DNA of 12,083 bases from positions 1 through 12,083 of the forward strand of contig WGED01000302.1 in NCBI GenBank assembly GCA_015492915.1, given 5' to 3'. The notes beneath the pieces were generated by a model. That model was not told the DNA's origin. It worked only from the letters and a program-made list of their open reading frames with translations, and did not search any database. Both the position numbers and the translations under genes were made by a program. Below, in pieces: positions 1-6,906 of the stretch. Source of the stretch: Cyclobacteriaceae bacterium. GTDB lineage: Bacteria > Bacteroidota > Bacteroidia > Cytophagales > Cyclobacteriaceae. Within the stretch, counting starts at the first letter, position 1. Each line of letters opens with the position of its first letter.

Positions 1-1
1 A

Positions 2-259
2 TTAAACAGTCTCGGCAATCCTGTAAAGAATGCAAAGGTGACTATATATGAAACCCGCGAAGACTATGAAAAAGAAGAAAATGCGGTCGCCGGACCGGCC
101 TTTACCGATCAAAAAGGCAGAGTGACTTTTAAAAATCTCAAAGAAAAGCGCTACTTCATTCAGGCTGTAAAGGGTGACTTAAACAATTATGGAGAAGGGG
201 AGGAAACCGACAAACTCAAAAAGGGTAAGGTCAATAAGTTCAATATCATTATTTCGTAA
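2..259 (+). CDS. C-terminal part of a protein with a carboxypeptidase-regulatory / CNA-B-like beta domain (5' end outside window)
   Basis: The reading frame is already open at base 2 and ends at TAA 257-259, so only about 85 C-terminal residues are visible. The pattern LGNPVKNAKVTIYET, then a short insert, then FTDQKGRVTFKNL and a final strand ending in NIIIS, is typical of transthyretin-like CarboxypepD_reg/CNA-B domains, which are surface or periplasmic beta-sandwich modules in Bacteroidota. An internal GTG at 38 could be read as a start, but it falls inside the first beta strand of the domain and has conserved-looking residues before it, so I treat the gene as truncated by the window edge. 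The next gene begins 33 nt downstream on the same strand, so co-transcription is likely. The function of the whole protein cannot be judged. Confidence 0.7.
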   Translation, partial: LNSLGNPVKNAKVTIYETREDYEKEENAVAGPAFTDQKGRVTFKNLKEKRYFIQAVKGDLNNYGEGEETDKLKKGKVNKFNIIIS

Positions 260-292
260 AGGGAGCCGGTCGTTAGCCATTAAATCATCAAA

Positions 293-3133
293 GTGATCAG
301 ACATCTCATCGGTTTAATTTATTTATTGCCGCTTTTCCTGGTGTTTTCTTGCGGAAGGGAAGTGAGCGAATCTGCTTTTGTGCCGCCTCCACCCGTGCCC
401 GATTTTCATGGAAAAATGCCAATTATTGAGCAGGAAAAGGCAGCCATTGGCAGCAAAGAAGACCCGCAGGCAAGGCTGGCATACGAGACAGCCATGCTCG
501 TCGATCCACGTACGGGGCTTATCCCTGAAAACATCAAGCGACGTGAATATGTCTTTTCATCAAAGCTGCCGGTAAAAAGGCGTCCCGCCAAAGATCTTCG
601 GAAAGGACAGACGGAAGCTGCCACGTGGCAGTCTATAGGCCCATACAACAAAGGCGGCAGGACGAGGGCGCTTGCCATCGATGTCTCGAATGAGAAGGTG
701 ATCCTTGCGGGAGGGGTAAGCGGAGGCATGTGGCGGACTGAAGATGGTGGAAACAACTGGGAGAAAACGACCGTTCCGGCCAATATTCACAGCGTGTCGT
801 GCATAGCCCAGGATACAAGGCCCGGTAAGACGCATATATGGTACTACGGTACGGGAGAGTTTACATCCAATTCGGCGAGCAAGAAGGCGGCGCCCTACCG
901 GGGAGACGGTGTCTTTAAATCCGCTGACGGAGGAAAAACATGGACTCAGCTAGCTTCTACGGCTGAAGGTATTCCCAGCAATTATAACAGCCAGTTTCAA
1001 TACATCTGGAAAGTATTGCCCAACAGGTTCAACACAGCGCAGGATGAAGTGTTCCTTGCGACGGTAGGGGCCCTATTCAGGTCAATAAACGGCGGGCAGA
1101 CCTGGACATTGGTACTTGGGCGAAAGCTGTCCAGCACACCCAATACCGATTTGAACGGAGCGAATATCTCTGATTTTGTGGATATCGTTCAGGCAATCGA
1201 CGGCACTTATTATGCGGTATTCAGCGAGCGTTCGAGAAGGGGGTCGAGCCCGGATGAGGGTGTTTACAGATCGACAGACGGCATCAATTGGTCACAGATC
1301 ACTCCGGCTATGTGGCCGGTGAATTATGCCAGGACAGTCATAGCAACCTCACCCACAGATGCGCGGGAAGTTTACTTCAGTGTCAACGCTGCAACAGAGA
1401 GGCTTTTCAGATATCGCTATCTCTTTGGAAGCGGAGCAGGTTCCGGGGGGCAATGGTGGGACCTGAGTGATAATCTCCCGTCTTTTGGTGGAGAAGTGGG
1501 TGATTACAACAGTCAGGGGTCTTATAATATGGTATTGACATTTCACCCTGCAGAGCCTGATGTCTTGTTTTTAGGCGGTACCAATCTGTACAGGTCCGCA
1601 GATAAATTTACGACGAAAAATTTCACGACATGGATAGGAGGATATGATACGGCCAATAATATAAGCATATTCCCCAATCACTTTGTCGATCAGCATGCTC
1701 TGGCATTTTATCCTTCAGATCCCACGAAAATGTTGTCATCAAATGATGGGGGGGTGTTTGTGACAGAAGATAACCTTGCAGAAGGGATTGTGTGGCGTTC
1801 ATTAAATAACGGATTTGTTACGGCCCAGTTTTATACACTCGGCCTTGATGAGTTTGGCTCGAAAGGTGATATCATCGGAGGGTTACAGGATAACGGCACG
1901 TTGATAGCCAAAAATCCGATCAATGTATCACCCTGGCATACGCTGCTGTCCGGTGACGGTGGATACAGCATGATCACGCAGAATTCCTCTTATTATTACG
2001 GATCATTTCAATATGGACGGATTTACAGATTTACCCTTGATAAAAATTTTAAGAACAAAACTTTTGCCCGTGTTGATCCGTCGGGTAGCGGGGAAAAAGA
2101 AAAGCTGTTGTTTGTGAATCCGTGGGTGCTGGCTCCTGAAAACCAGAATATCATGTATTTCGCAGGAGGGGATGTGGTATGGAGGAACCTCAATGTATCC
2201 CAAATCCCTCTTTATACAAATTATCCAGGCGAGATCAACTGGCAGCGTATGCAAGGCACGGAATTGGCTTCGGAAACCATCACCGCCATATCAGCAAGCT
2301 ACAATCCTGCAGGATATGTTTTTTACGGAACCGGCAAAGGCCGTGTTTTTCGGATTAATCAGGCCAATTCGGCGGAGTATTCGGTTGACGAAATTACCTC
2401 GTCGATATTCCCGGATGGCGCTTATGTTTCGTGCATAGCTGCCGATAAAAAAGACAGCAAAAATCTGATAGTGGCTTTCTCAAATTACAATGTGCTGAGC
2501 CTGTTCTATTCCTCCGACGGAGGACAGCATTTTCAGAATATCAGCGGCAACCTCGAGGAATTTCCCGACGGATCCGGCAGCGGGCCGTCGGTAAGGTGGG
2601 TGGAAATTATTTCAAAGAATGACGGTACTACCACATACATGGTTGCCACAAGCACAGGGATCTATTCGACAGAAACACTTAACGGCAATACTACGATATG
2701 GGAAAGGGAGGGGAGCAACACGGTAGGCAATGTTTTGGTGACCATGATACGCTATTTTTCCGGTGACGGCACGGTGATCGCGGCAACTCATGGAAACGGA
2801 ATGTATGAAGCAAGACTCGATAATGTCTGGCCTTTAGAGGTGATGGGGGAGGAGACGCCTCTGGCAATGGGGGATGCTTATCCTAACCCGTTTCGCGAAA
2901 GCGTAAAAATACCTTTCACTTTGCCCCGCAATGGCATGGCGAGGGCAAGGATATTCAGCGTCAGGGGGCAGTTGATTAAAACTATTCTCTGGGCGGAACA
3001 ATACAGTGGTAATAATGTGATTACCTGGGACGGCACCAACGAGGCAGGTGTAGAAGTAGCGACGGGTACTTACATTTGCCGCCTGGAATTTGAAGATAAG
3101 ACCGTGGCGCGCAAAATAATACATGTTCGATGA
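293..3133 (+). CDS. Large BNR/Asp-box beta-propeller protein with lipobox-like N-terminus and T9SS type A C-terminal sorting domain
   Basis: This 946-residue exported protein starts at GTG 293; an in-frame TAA at 281-283 leaves no earlier start, and the next Met (residue 41) would lose the signal peptide. Residues 1-20 form a hydrophobic signal ending in LVFSC, a permissive lipobox with Cys20. Residues about 60-95 carry the DPRTG-IPENI segment common near the N-terminus of secreted Bacteroidota propeller proteins. Asp-box/BNR motifs (S-x-D-G-G-x-x-W type) lie near residues 148-156, 209-217, 263-271, 326-333 and 739-747, indicating one or two beta-propellers of the VPS10/sialidase-like or Ycf48-like fold. 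Residues about 862-946 (AYPNPF, then TGTY, ending in KIIHVR) match the T9SS type A sorting domain. No catalytic assignment is possible, since Asp boxes alone do not show sialidase activity. It is inferred to be cell-surface or secreted, perhaps adhesive or hydrolytic. Confidence 0.9.
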   Translation: MIRHLIGLIYLLPLFLVFSCGREVSESAFVPPPPVPDFHGKMPIIEQEKAAIGSKEDPQARLAYETAMLVDPRTGLIPENIKRREYVFSSKLPVKRRPAKDLRKGQTEAATWQSIGPYNKGGRTRALAIDVSNEKVILAGGVSGGMWRTEDGGNNWEKTTVPANIHSVSCIAQDTRPGKTHIWYYGTGEFTSNSASKKAAPYRGDGVFKSADGGKTWTQLASTAEGIPSNYNSQFQYIWKVLPNRFNTAQDEVFLATVGALFRSINGGQTWTLVLGRKLSSTPNTDLNGANISDFVDIVQAIDGTYYAVFSERSRRGSSPDEGVYRSTDGINWSQITPAMWPVNYARTVIATSPTDAREVYFSVNAATERLFRYRYLFGSGAGSGGQWWDLSDNLPSFGGEVGDYNSQGSYNMVLTFHPAEPDVLFLGGTNLYRSADKFTTKNFTTWIGGYDTANNISIFPNHFVDQHALAFYPSDPTKMLSSNDGGVFVTEDNLAEGIVWRSLNNGFVTAQFYTLGLDEFGSKGDIIGGLQDNGTLIAKNPINVSPWHTLLSGDGGYSMITQNSSYYYGSFQYGRIYRFTLDKNFKNKTFARVDPSGSGEKEKLLFVNPWVLAPENQNIMYFAGGDVVWRNLNVSQIPLYTNYPGEINWQRMQGTELASETITAISASYNPAGYVFYGTGKGRVFRINQANSAEYSVDEITSSIFPDGAYVSCIAADKKDSKNLIVAFSNYNVLSLFYSSDGGQHFQNISGNLEEFPDGSGSGPSVRWVEIISKNDGTTTYMVATSTGIYSTETLNGNTTIWEREGSNTVGNVLVTMIRYFSGDGTVIAATHGNGMYEARLDNVWPLEVMGEETPLAMGDAYPNPFRESVKIPFTLPRNGMARARIFSVRGQLIKTILWAEQYSGNNVITWDGTNEAGVEVATGTYICRLEFEDKTVARKIIHVR

Positions 3134-3164
3134 TATGTCTGCGGGGATTAGGTCGGTTTATTTT

Positions 3165-3189
3165 CATGAAAAATCGCTTATTTTTCATG
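3165..3189. repeat. Perfect 10-bp inverted repeat (hairpin) between two envelope genes
   Basis: CATGAAAAAT (3165-3174) and ATTTTTCATG (3180-3189) are exact reverse complements around a 5-nt loop (CGCTT). The stem sits 31 nt after the stop of the BNR protein and 22 nt before the start of the TPR lipoprotein. It is AT-rich and has no clear U-tract, so it could be a weak terminator, an mRNA-stabilising hairpin or an operator. The structure is certain and the role is not. Confidence 0.55.
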
Positions 3190-3211
3190 GTATTTCCAAT
3201 GCTAAGGGAAA

Positions 3212-3928
3212 ATGATGAGGTATGAATTTTTGGTGATTTTTTCAATGGTCTTCCTGCTGTATGGGTGTGGCGGGGATGATAAGGCCTTGATGGAAAAAGC
3301 GAGAGAACAGATGAACAAGGGGGATTATGAAAATGCACTTCCCTTTTTAAATCGGATCATTAAAAATGGCGATGCAGGACCTGACGTATATAATCTAAGG
3401 GGGATAGCAAGGCTTGAACTCGGAAGATACAACAAGGCCATAAAGGATTTTGACCGTGCTATCGCGCTCGACAGCGGCGATTACCGTTCATACTACAACA
3501 AAGGCAACGCGTACTACCGGAACAAAAATTATACTGCAGCACTCGAAAATTATGACCGCGCACTGAAGCTGTCGCCAGGGGAACCTGATATATATATAAA
3601 CCGCGGCAATGCACACCTGGCGATTGAGAATTATGATAAAGCCATAGGCAACTATGAGAAAGCCCGAAGCCTCAATGATGATAACTATCTCATATACTTC
3701 AACCTGGGCAGGGCCTATTATTTACAGGATAATCCAGAAAAAGCAAAGGAGTATTTTGAAAAAGCCCTTCAAAGGCACCAGTTTTTTGCACCCGCCTGGT
3801 ATTTTCTGGGTATAATCGCCATGGAGGGTGAGGATATGTCATCGGCCTGTGGATACTTACAGCATGCCGACTCACTCGGTTATCGACAAGCTAAGACAGT
3901 GATGGAGATGGTTTGTCCGAGCAACTAA
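3212..3928 (+). CDS. TPR-repeat lipoprotein
   Basis: This 238-residue protein has a lipoprotein signal: a hydrophobic segment from residue 5 runs to the lipobox LYGC with Cys19, followed by GGDD. Acidic residues after the Cys are compatible with retention in, or export through, the envelope. From about residue 25 to 224 there are roughly six tetratricopeptide repeats, seen as recurring A/G-x-x-x-x-x-x-G-x-Y-x-x-A-x-x-x-Y/F-x-x-A-L units (for example around 91-124, 125-157 and 158-191). TPR solenoids mediate protein-protein contacts, so a scaffold in an envelope complex is likely, but the partner is unknown. Two adjacent ATGs (3212, 3215) are possible; an AAGGG at 3204-3208 spaces slightly better with 3215. 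The gene lies 78 nt behind the BNR gene. Its stop codon overlaps the stop of the convergent SUI1-family gene. Confidence 0.88.
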   Translation: MMRYEFLVIFSMVFLLYGCGGDDKALMEKAREQMNKGDYENALPFLNRIIKNGDAGPDVYNLRGIARLELGRYNKAIKDFDRAIALDSGDYRSYYNKGNAYYRNKNYTAALENYDRALKLSPGEPDIYINRGNAHLAIENYDKAIGNYEKARSLNDDNYLIYFNLGRAYYLQDNPEKAKEYFEKALQRHQFFAPAWYFLGIIAMEGEDMSSACGYLQHADSLGYRQAKTVMEMVCPSN

Positions 3929-4278
3929 CCCGACTTCTTTGCTTTGTAACCCCCTTCTATGAGGATTTGATGAATTTTTTCTTTGAAATCTCCCTGGATG
4001 ATGATGACGCCATCTTTCTGACTGCCTCCTACGCCACATCTGGATTTTAGTGTTTTACCGAGTGTTTTCAGGTCATCATCGGTACCCACAAATCCCTCTA
4101 TAAGCGTTACAACCTTACCGCCCCGTCCTTTACGGTCGGTTTTTACAATCAGGTTTTGTTGTTGGGGAGGCAGTGTTTCAGAAACATCAAAAAAACTTTC
4201 GGTGTATTCATAATCGGGATTGGTCGAATAAACGACACCTGTTCTGTTCTTAAACTGCTTTTTTTTCTTCTTTGACAT
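3925..4278 (-). CDS. SUI1/eIF1-family translation initiation factor (YciH-like)
   Basis: This 117-residue protein has a Lys-rich N-terminus (MSKKKKKQFK) and a SUI1 domain at about residues 42-115. The conserved landmarks are DRKGRGGKVVTLIEGF (48-63), CGVGGSQKDG (81-90), IIIQGD (92-97) and a terminal GGYKAKKSG. The usual GGT in this family is GGS here. Bacterial homologues such as E. coli YciH resemble eukaryotic eIF1, which governs start-codon fidelity, and YciH has been linked to translation repression in stress. The gene is the last of a three-gene run, starting 11 nt after the stop of the second universal stress protein, so it is probably co-transcribed with both. That placement supports a stress-linked role. 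Its stop (complement of 3925-3927) overlaps the stop of the convergent TPR gene. Confidence 0.9.
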   Translation of the reverse strand: MSKKKKKQFKNRTGVVYSTNPDYEYTESFFDVSETLPPQQQNLIVKTDRKGRGGKVVTLIEGFVGTDDDLKTLGKTLKSRCGVGGSQKDGVIIIQGDFKEKIHQILIEGGYKAKKSG

Positions 4279-4289
4279 TTAGTACGTTT

Positions 4290-5132
4290 TTATCTGTGCG
4301 AGATAAATATCGGCAGGTTGGCTTCTTTGAGCAGATTTTGCGCTACGCTCGGAGTAATCAAATTCGAAATATGGCTCCGGCCGTAAGATCCCATGACTAC
4401 CAAGGGATTCCTTACCCCCATGGCAAAATTACCAATTTCTTTCGAAATATTATTTCCTTCCAGCAACTGTATGCCTACGTTGTGGTAATGTTGTTTTACG
4501 AGATTCAGGAGCAATTTCTCATTCTTAATTTCCTCCTCCAGGTTTGGAGTTACCGTTAAGATCGATACAATTTTATCGCGTGTGGTAGAAGCAAAGAGGC
4601 TGCTGAATGCCTTGATTGCAAAGACAGAAGATTCCTTATTGTCGTAGGTAAAGATGATATTATCGATCCTCGTGGTATGCTCTGGCAATATCAACACCGG
4701 GCATTTGCTGCTTTTGCATATATGGTAAATGCCGGACAGATCGGATTTGCCGGTGTTGAAGTCAAAAAACAACTCATAGCTCAGGATAAGCAGATCGGCA
4801 TAAGTGCTCTGCTCGGCAATATCGTTTGGCGAAAGCTCAAAGTTATTATGGATTTCGTAAGGCACATTATAATCTTTGGCTCTTATCTCGAAGTGACTGA
4901 TGGCTTCGGTAATCATAAAGTCTTCATCATCTTCAAATCCTATTGCAGGGATGTCATCGTCCATGTTGGCATCTGCCGCCAGAGAACCTACTGGTTTCCT
5001 CTTTTGTTCATTTTTCACCAGCATACCGACAAAAAGATGGTTGCTGAGATCGTGCAGCAATTCATTGAACAACTCAAACAGGTTGCTGTGCGAGGGAGCG
5101 GTGCTATGTAGTGCAACTAAAAATTTTGACAT
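4290..5132 (-). CDS. Universal stress protein family, tandem-domain, with degenerate nucleotide-binding motifs
   Basis: This 280-residue protein has two Usp-like halves (about 1-150 and 155-280). The N-terminal MSKFLVALHST replaces the usual ILVPTDFS, and the first half keeps a typical CPVLILPE end (144-151) but lacks the G-x2-G-x9-G-S/T ATP motif. The second half has VVMGSYGRSHIS, with G248 and G251 present but Pro261-Ser262 where Gly-Ser is expected. It starts 10 nt after the neighbouring universal stress protein and is followed 11 nt later by the SUI1-like gene, so the three form a likely operon. The degenerate motifs suggest this member has lost or altered nucleotide binding and may act as a structural partner of the more canonical neighbour. 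The physiological role is inferred only from family and context. Confidence 0.85.
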   Translation of the reverse strand: MSKFLVALHSTAPSHSNLFELFNELLHDLSNHLFVGMLVKNEQKRKPVGSLAADANMDDDIPAIGFEDDEDFMITEAISHFEIRAKDYNVPYEIHNNFELSPNDIAEQSTYADLLILSYELFFDFNTGKSDLSGIYHICKSSKCPVLILPEHTTRIDNIIFTYDNKESSVFAIKAFSSLFASTTRDKIVSILTVTPNLEEEIKNEKLLLNLVKQHYHNVGIQLLEGNNISKEIGNFAMGVRNPLVVMGSYGRSHISNLITPSVAQNLLKEANLPIFISHR

Positions 5133-5142
5133 AATCCGCTTA

Positions 5143-6006
5143 TTATTTTAGCCGGTACGTCCAAACCGGTCGTCTGGCATGATTGACCACCTCTTCGGCG
5201 ATGCTGCCGCTCAGTAAGTGCAAAATGCCCGTTCGCCCATGTGTTGCCATGGCAATCATATCGGCATTGATATCCTGGGCGAAAAAAATGATGCCGTCCT
5301 CTTCTACTTTGTCATTATAGATATTGATCGTATAGTCAGTGATGTCGGCGTTTTTGACAAATTCCTGTGCCCGTGATTTGGTTTTTCTGTCAGTTTCAAA
5401 GTGATCCGGTGTATTGATGCGAACCAGATGTAGTCGTGCGCCAAGTAATTGCTGTAATTTTTTCAGTTCTTGTACCACGTCCAGTTCTTCTTCCCTGTAG
5501 CTGGTAGCAAAGGCAATATCTTTAAGAGTATCAATGTCTGTCTTTGATTTGACTGTAAAAACGGGACATTTGGCATGTCGCACCATTTTTTCGGTATTTG
5601 AACCAATCAGAACCTCTTCAATTCCGCTGGCCCCCTTCGAACCCATGACAACAAGATCAATTTCTTCCTCCTCGATTGCCTCGGTCATATAAAAGAAAGC
5701 ACTTCCCACTTTGATATTACTTGTGATTTTCACTCCTTTTTTTGCATATTTCGAAACAAACGTTTTCATTTTCTCATCGGCATTGCTGTAGAGCATTTCA
5801 AGAAACTGCTGATCGAGATCGATTCCGACCGGGTTGCCCATAAGGGGGTATGCCGAATTGCCTGCATAGAAATCAAATAATCCGGTATTATCGAGAATAT
5901 GCATGACGATCAGGTCGCTTTGAGCTTTGGCAGCCAGTTGACAGCCCACATCCATAGCATAGCCCGCCTGGTCAGAAAAATCTGTCGGTACGAGGATCTT
6001 TTTCAT
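5143..6006 (-). CDS. Universal stress protein, tandem UspA domains
   Basis: This is 287 residues from the ATG at 6006. Residues 1-153 form a canonical UspA domain: MKKILVPTDFSD at the N-terminus and the ATP-binding signature G122-x2-G125-x9-G135-S136 before KCPVFTVK. Residues about 160-287 form a second Usp domain with THGRTGILHLLSGS (255-268), in which the first motif Gly is Ala254. Tandem Usp proteins are cytosolic stress-survival factors, often induced under hypoxia or starvation. I chose ATG 6006 over a TTG six codons upstream because that TTG lies inside a near-perfect -7 box (6022-6029) and MKKILVPTDFS is the usual family N-terminus. It is the first gene of a run with a second Usp gene and a SUI1-like gene. 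Upstream lie tandem FNR-type dyads and an FNR-family gene, which suggests redox or oxygen control. Confidence 0.92.
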   Translation of the reverse strand: MKKILVPTDFSDQAGYAMDVGCQLAAKAQSDLIVMHILDNTGLFDFYAGNSAYPLMGNPVGIDLDQQFLEMLYSNADEKMKTFVSKYAKKGVKITSNIKVGSAFFYMTEAIEEEEIDLVVMGSKGASGIEEVLIGSNTEKMVRHAKCPVFTVKSKTDIDTLKDIAFATSYREEELDVVQELKKLQQLLGARLHLVRINTPDHFETDRKTKSRAQEFVKNADITDYTINIYNDKVEEDGIIFFAQDINADMIAMATHGRTGILHLLSGSIAEEVVNHARRPVWTYRLK

Positions 6007-6021
6007 TCTACAATGAGATTT

Positions 6022-6049
6022 CAAACATATGGATGATAGTCAAAATCAA
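6022..6049 (-). promoter_or_regulatory. Candidate Bacteroidota-type promoter for the usp-usp-SUI1 operon
   Basis: On the minus strand TATGTTTG (6029 to 6022) matches the phylum -7 consensus TAnnTTTG exactly. A TTG (6049-6047) stands 17 nt upstream as a possible -33 element. Transcription would start only about 10-15 nt before the ATG at 6006, giving a short leader. A second, weaker candidate (CACTTTTG, 6082-6075, one mismatch in the -7 pattern) lies closer to the FNR-type boxes. Confidence 0.5.
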
Positions 6050-6104
6050 TCAGGACGCCATTGCAGGCATACCACAAAAGTGCGAAATAAAAAACCAACC
6101 GGAA

Positions 6105-6118
6105 ATGATGGCTATCAT
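6105..6118. promoter_or_regulatory. FNR/CRP-type operator dyad, proximal copy
   Basis: ATGAT-GGCT-ATCAT is a perfect 5-bp dyad with a 4-nt spacer and contains TGAT-N4-ATCA, the core of the FNR consensus TTGAT-N4-ATCAA. Only the outermost base of each half differs. It lies between the Crp/Fnr-family gene and the usp operon, with its centre about 105 bp upstream of the first usp ATG. Its centre is also roughly 40 nt upstream of the start that a weak -7 box at 6082-6075 would direct, which is the class II activator position. Confidence 0.5.
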
Positions 6119-6126
6119 CGCAAAAT

Positions 6127-6140
6127 ATGATATTAATCAT
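6127..6140. promoter_or_regulatory. FNR/CRP-type operator dyad, distal copy
   Basis: ATGAT-ATTA-ATCAT has the same arms as the copy at 6105-6118 and a different spacer. The two centres (6111.5 and 6133.5) are exactly 22 bp apart, about two DNA turns, so two bound dimers would sit on the same helix face. Conservation of the arms with divergence of the spacer is what a real tandem operator would show. Confidence 0.5.
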
Positions 6141-6146
6141 TTTAAG

Positions 6147-6168
6147 CTCATGAGATTCATCTCATGAG
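6147..6168. repeat. 22-bp palindrome just downstream of the Crp/Fnr gene
   Basis: CTCATGAGAT (6147-6156) and ATCTCATGAG (6159-6168) are perfect inverted repeats separated by 2 nt, and the 8-mer CTCATGAG is itself a palindrome present twice. It begins 19 nt past the stop of the Crp/Fnr gene, whose transcript could form a stem-loop here. The following sequence is not a U-tract, so it is a poor intrinsic terminator. It may instead be a third regulator-binding site in the usp control region. Confidence 0.5.
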
Positions 6169-6186
6169 AAAACGGCATTTTAAACA

Positions 6187-6906
6187 TTACCGGCCATAAA
6201 AATCAGCTTCTCTGATGAGTCCCTGGGGGTCAAGAACCCTGATTTTTTTTCCCTGCAGAGAGATAAGATTTTGAGTTTTGAAATTGGACAATAATCTGAT
6301 CACGGTCTCTGTAGCTGTGCCAATGATATTGGCCAGGTCTTCTCTCGAAAGAGCGATATCGATAACATCACTTTCATCGCCTTCCATCCCATAGGTTTCC
6401 TTGAGCATCAATAAAGTAGCTGCAAGCCTTTCCCGCACTGATTTTTGGGCTATGGTGACCAGGTTTTGCTCCATGACGCCGAGTTCGTGTGCTACCCTTT
6501 TTGCCATTTTTCTGAAAAATGTCGGGTTTTTTTGGAGGATTTCCAGAAAATCGGATTTAGGGATATAGCACATGGCGCCCTCTTCGATCACGGTAGCGGA
6601 TGAGTTGTAAAATTCCTCGCTGATCAGTGCACGATATCCCAGAAAATCGCCGGGTTTGGACAATTTGATGATCTGTTCCTTGCCGTCAGAACTCATCTTG
6701 TACACCTTTACCTTGCCTGAGTTAATGCAAAACAGACCCATTGGTCGGGTGCCCTCATAGAAGAGCGTCTGACCTTTTTTATACCTGATACAAGTTTTGT
6801 GTCGTGATAAAATTTCAAGGTCTTCTCGCTGCAGATCTGAGAAGAGGGAATCTTCTTTGCCTGCACAGAGCGTACACGGTATGCGTATATTTTTTTTGCT
6901 GCTCAA
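6187..6906 (-). CDS. Crp/Fnr-family transcription regulator, FNR-like, with three of four cluster cysteines
   Basis: This 239-residue protein has a cyclic-nucleotide-binding-like beta-roll (about 25-140, with KKGQTLFYEG and SGKVKVY), a dimerisation helix (about 130-160) and a C-terminal helix-turn-helix (187-216, SREDLANIIGTATETVIRLL). In the recognition helix E200 and R204 correspond to FNR E209 and R213, as expected for a TGA-type half-site. Cysteines 11, 14 and 113 align by eye with FNR C20, C23 and C122, while the position of C29 is Ser20. Oxygen or redox sensing is therefore plausible but not certain. The start is TTG at 6906: an in-frame TAA lies two codons earlier and the next Met is residue 56, inside the sensor domain. 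It is located just upstream of the usp operon on the same strand, with FNR-type dyads between, so it is a likely local regulator. Confidence 0.9.
   Translation of the reverse strand: MSSKKNIRIPCTLCAGKEDSLFSDLQREDLEILSRHKTCIRYKKGQTLFYEGTRPMGLFCINSGKVKVYKMSSDGKEQIIKLSKPGDFLGYRALISEEFYNSSATVIEEGAMCYIPKSDFLEILQKNPTFFRKMAKRVAHELGVMEQNLVTIAQKSVRERLAATLLMLKETYGMEGDESDVIDIALSREDLANIIGTATETVIRLLSNFKTQNLISLQGKKIRVLDPQGLIREADFYGR

Noticed and set aside
406..835. Overlapping minus-strand frames opposite the 5' part of the BNR gene
   Set aside because: They are antisense to strong Asp-box coding sequence, have low-complexity Ser/Pro/Arg composition, and no recognisable domain.
6034..6049. TGAT ... ATCA pair overlapping the usp promoter as a third FNR-type site
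   Set aside because: The spacer is 7 nt rather than 4 and the flanks do not match, so it does not fit the dyads at 6105 and 6127.
6147..6168. The palindrome as a standard intrinsic terminator for the Crp/Fnr gene
   Set aside because: The stem is real but is followed by CTTAAAATG on the transcribed strand, not a U-tract, so a simple terminator call is not supported.
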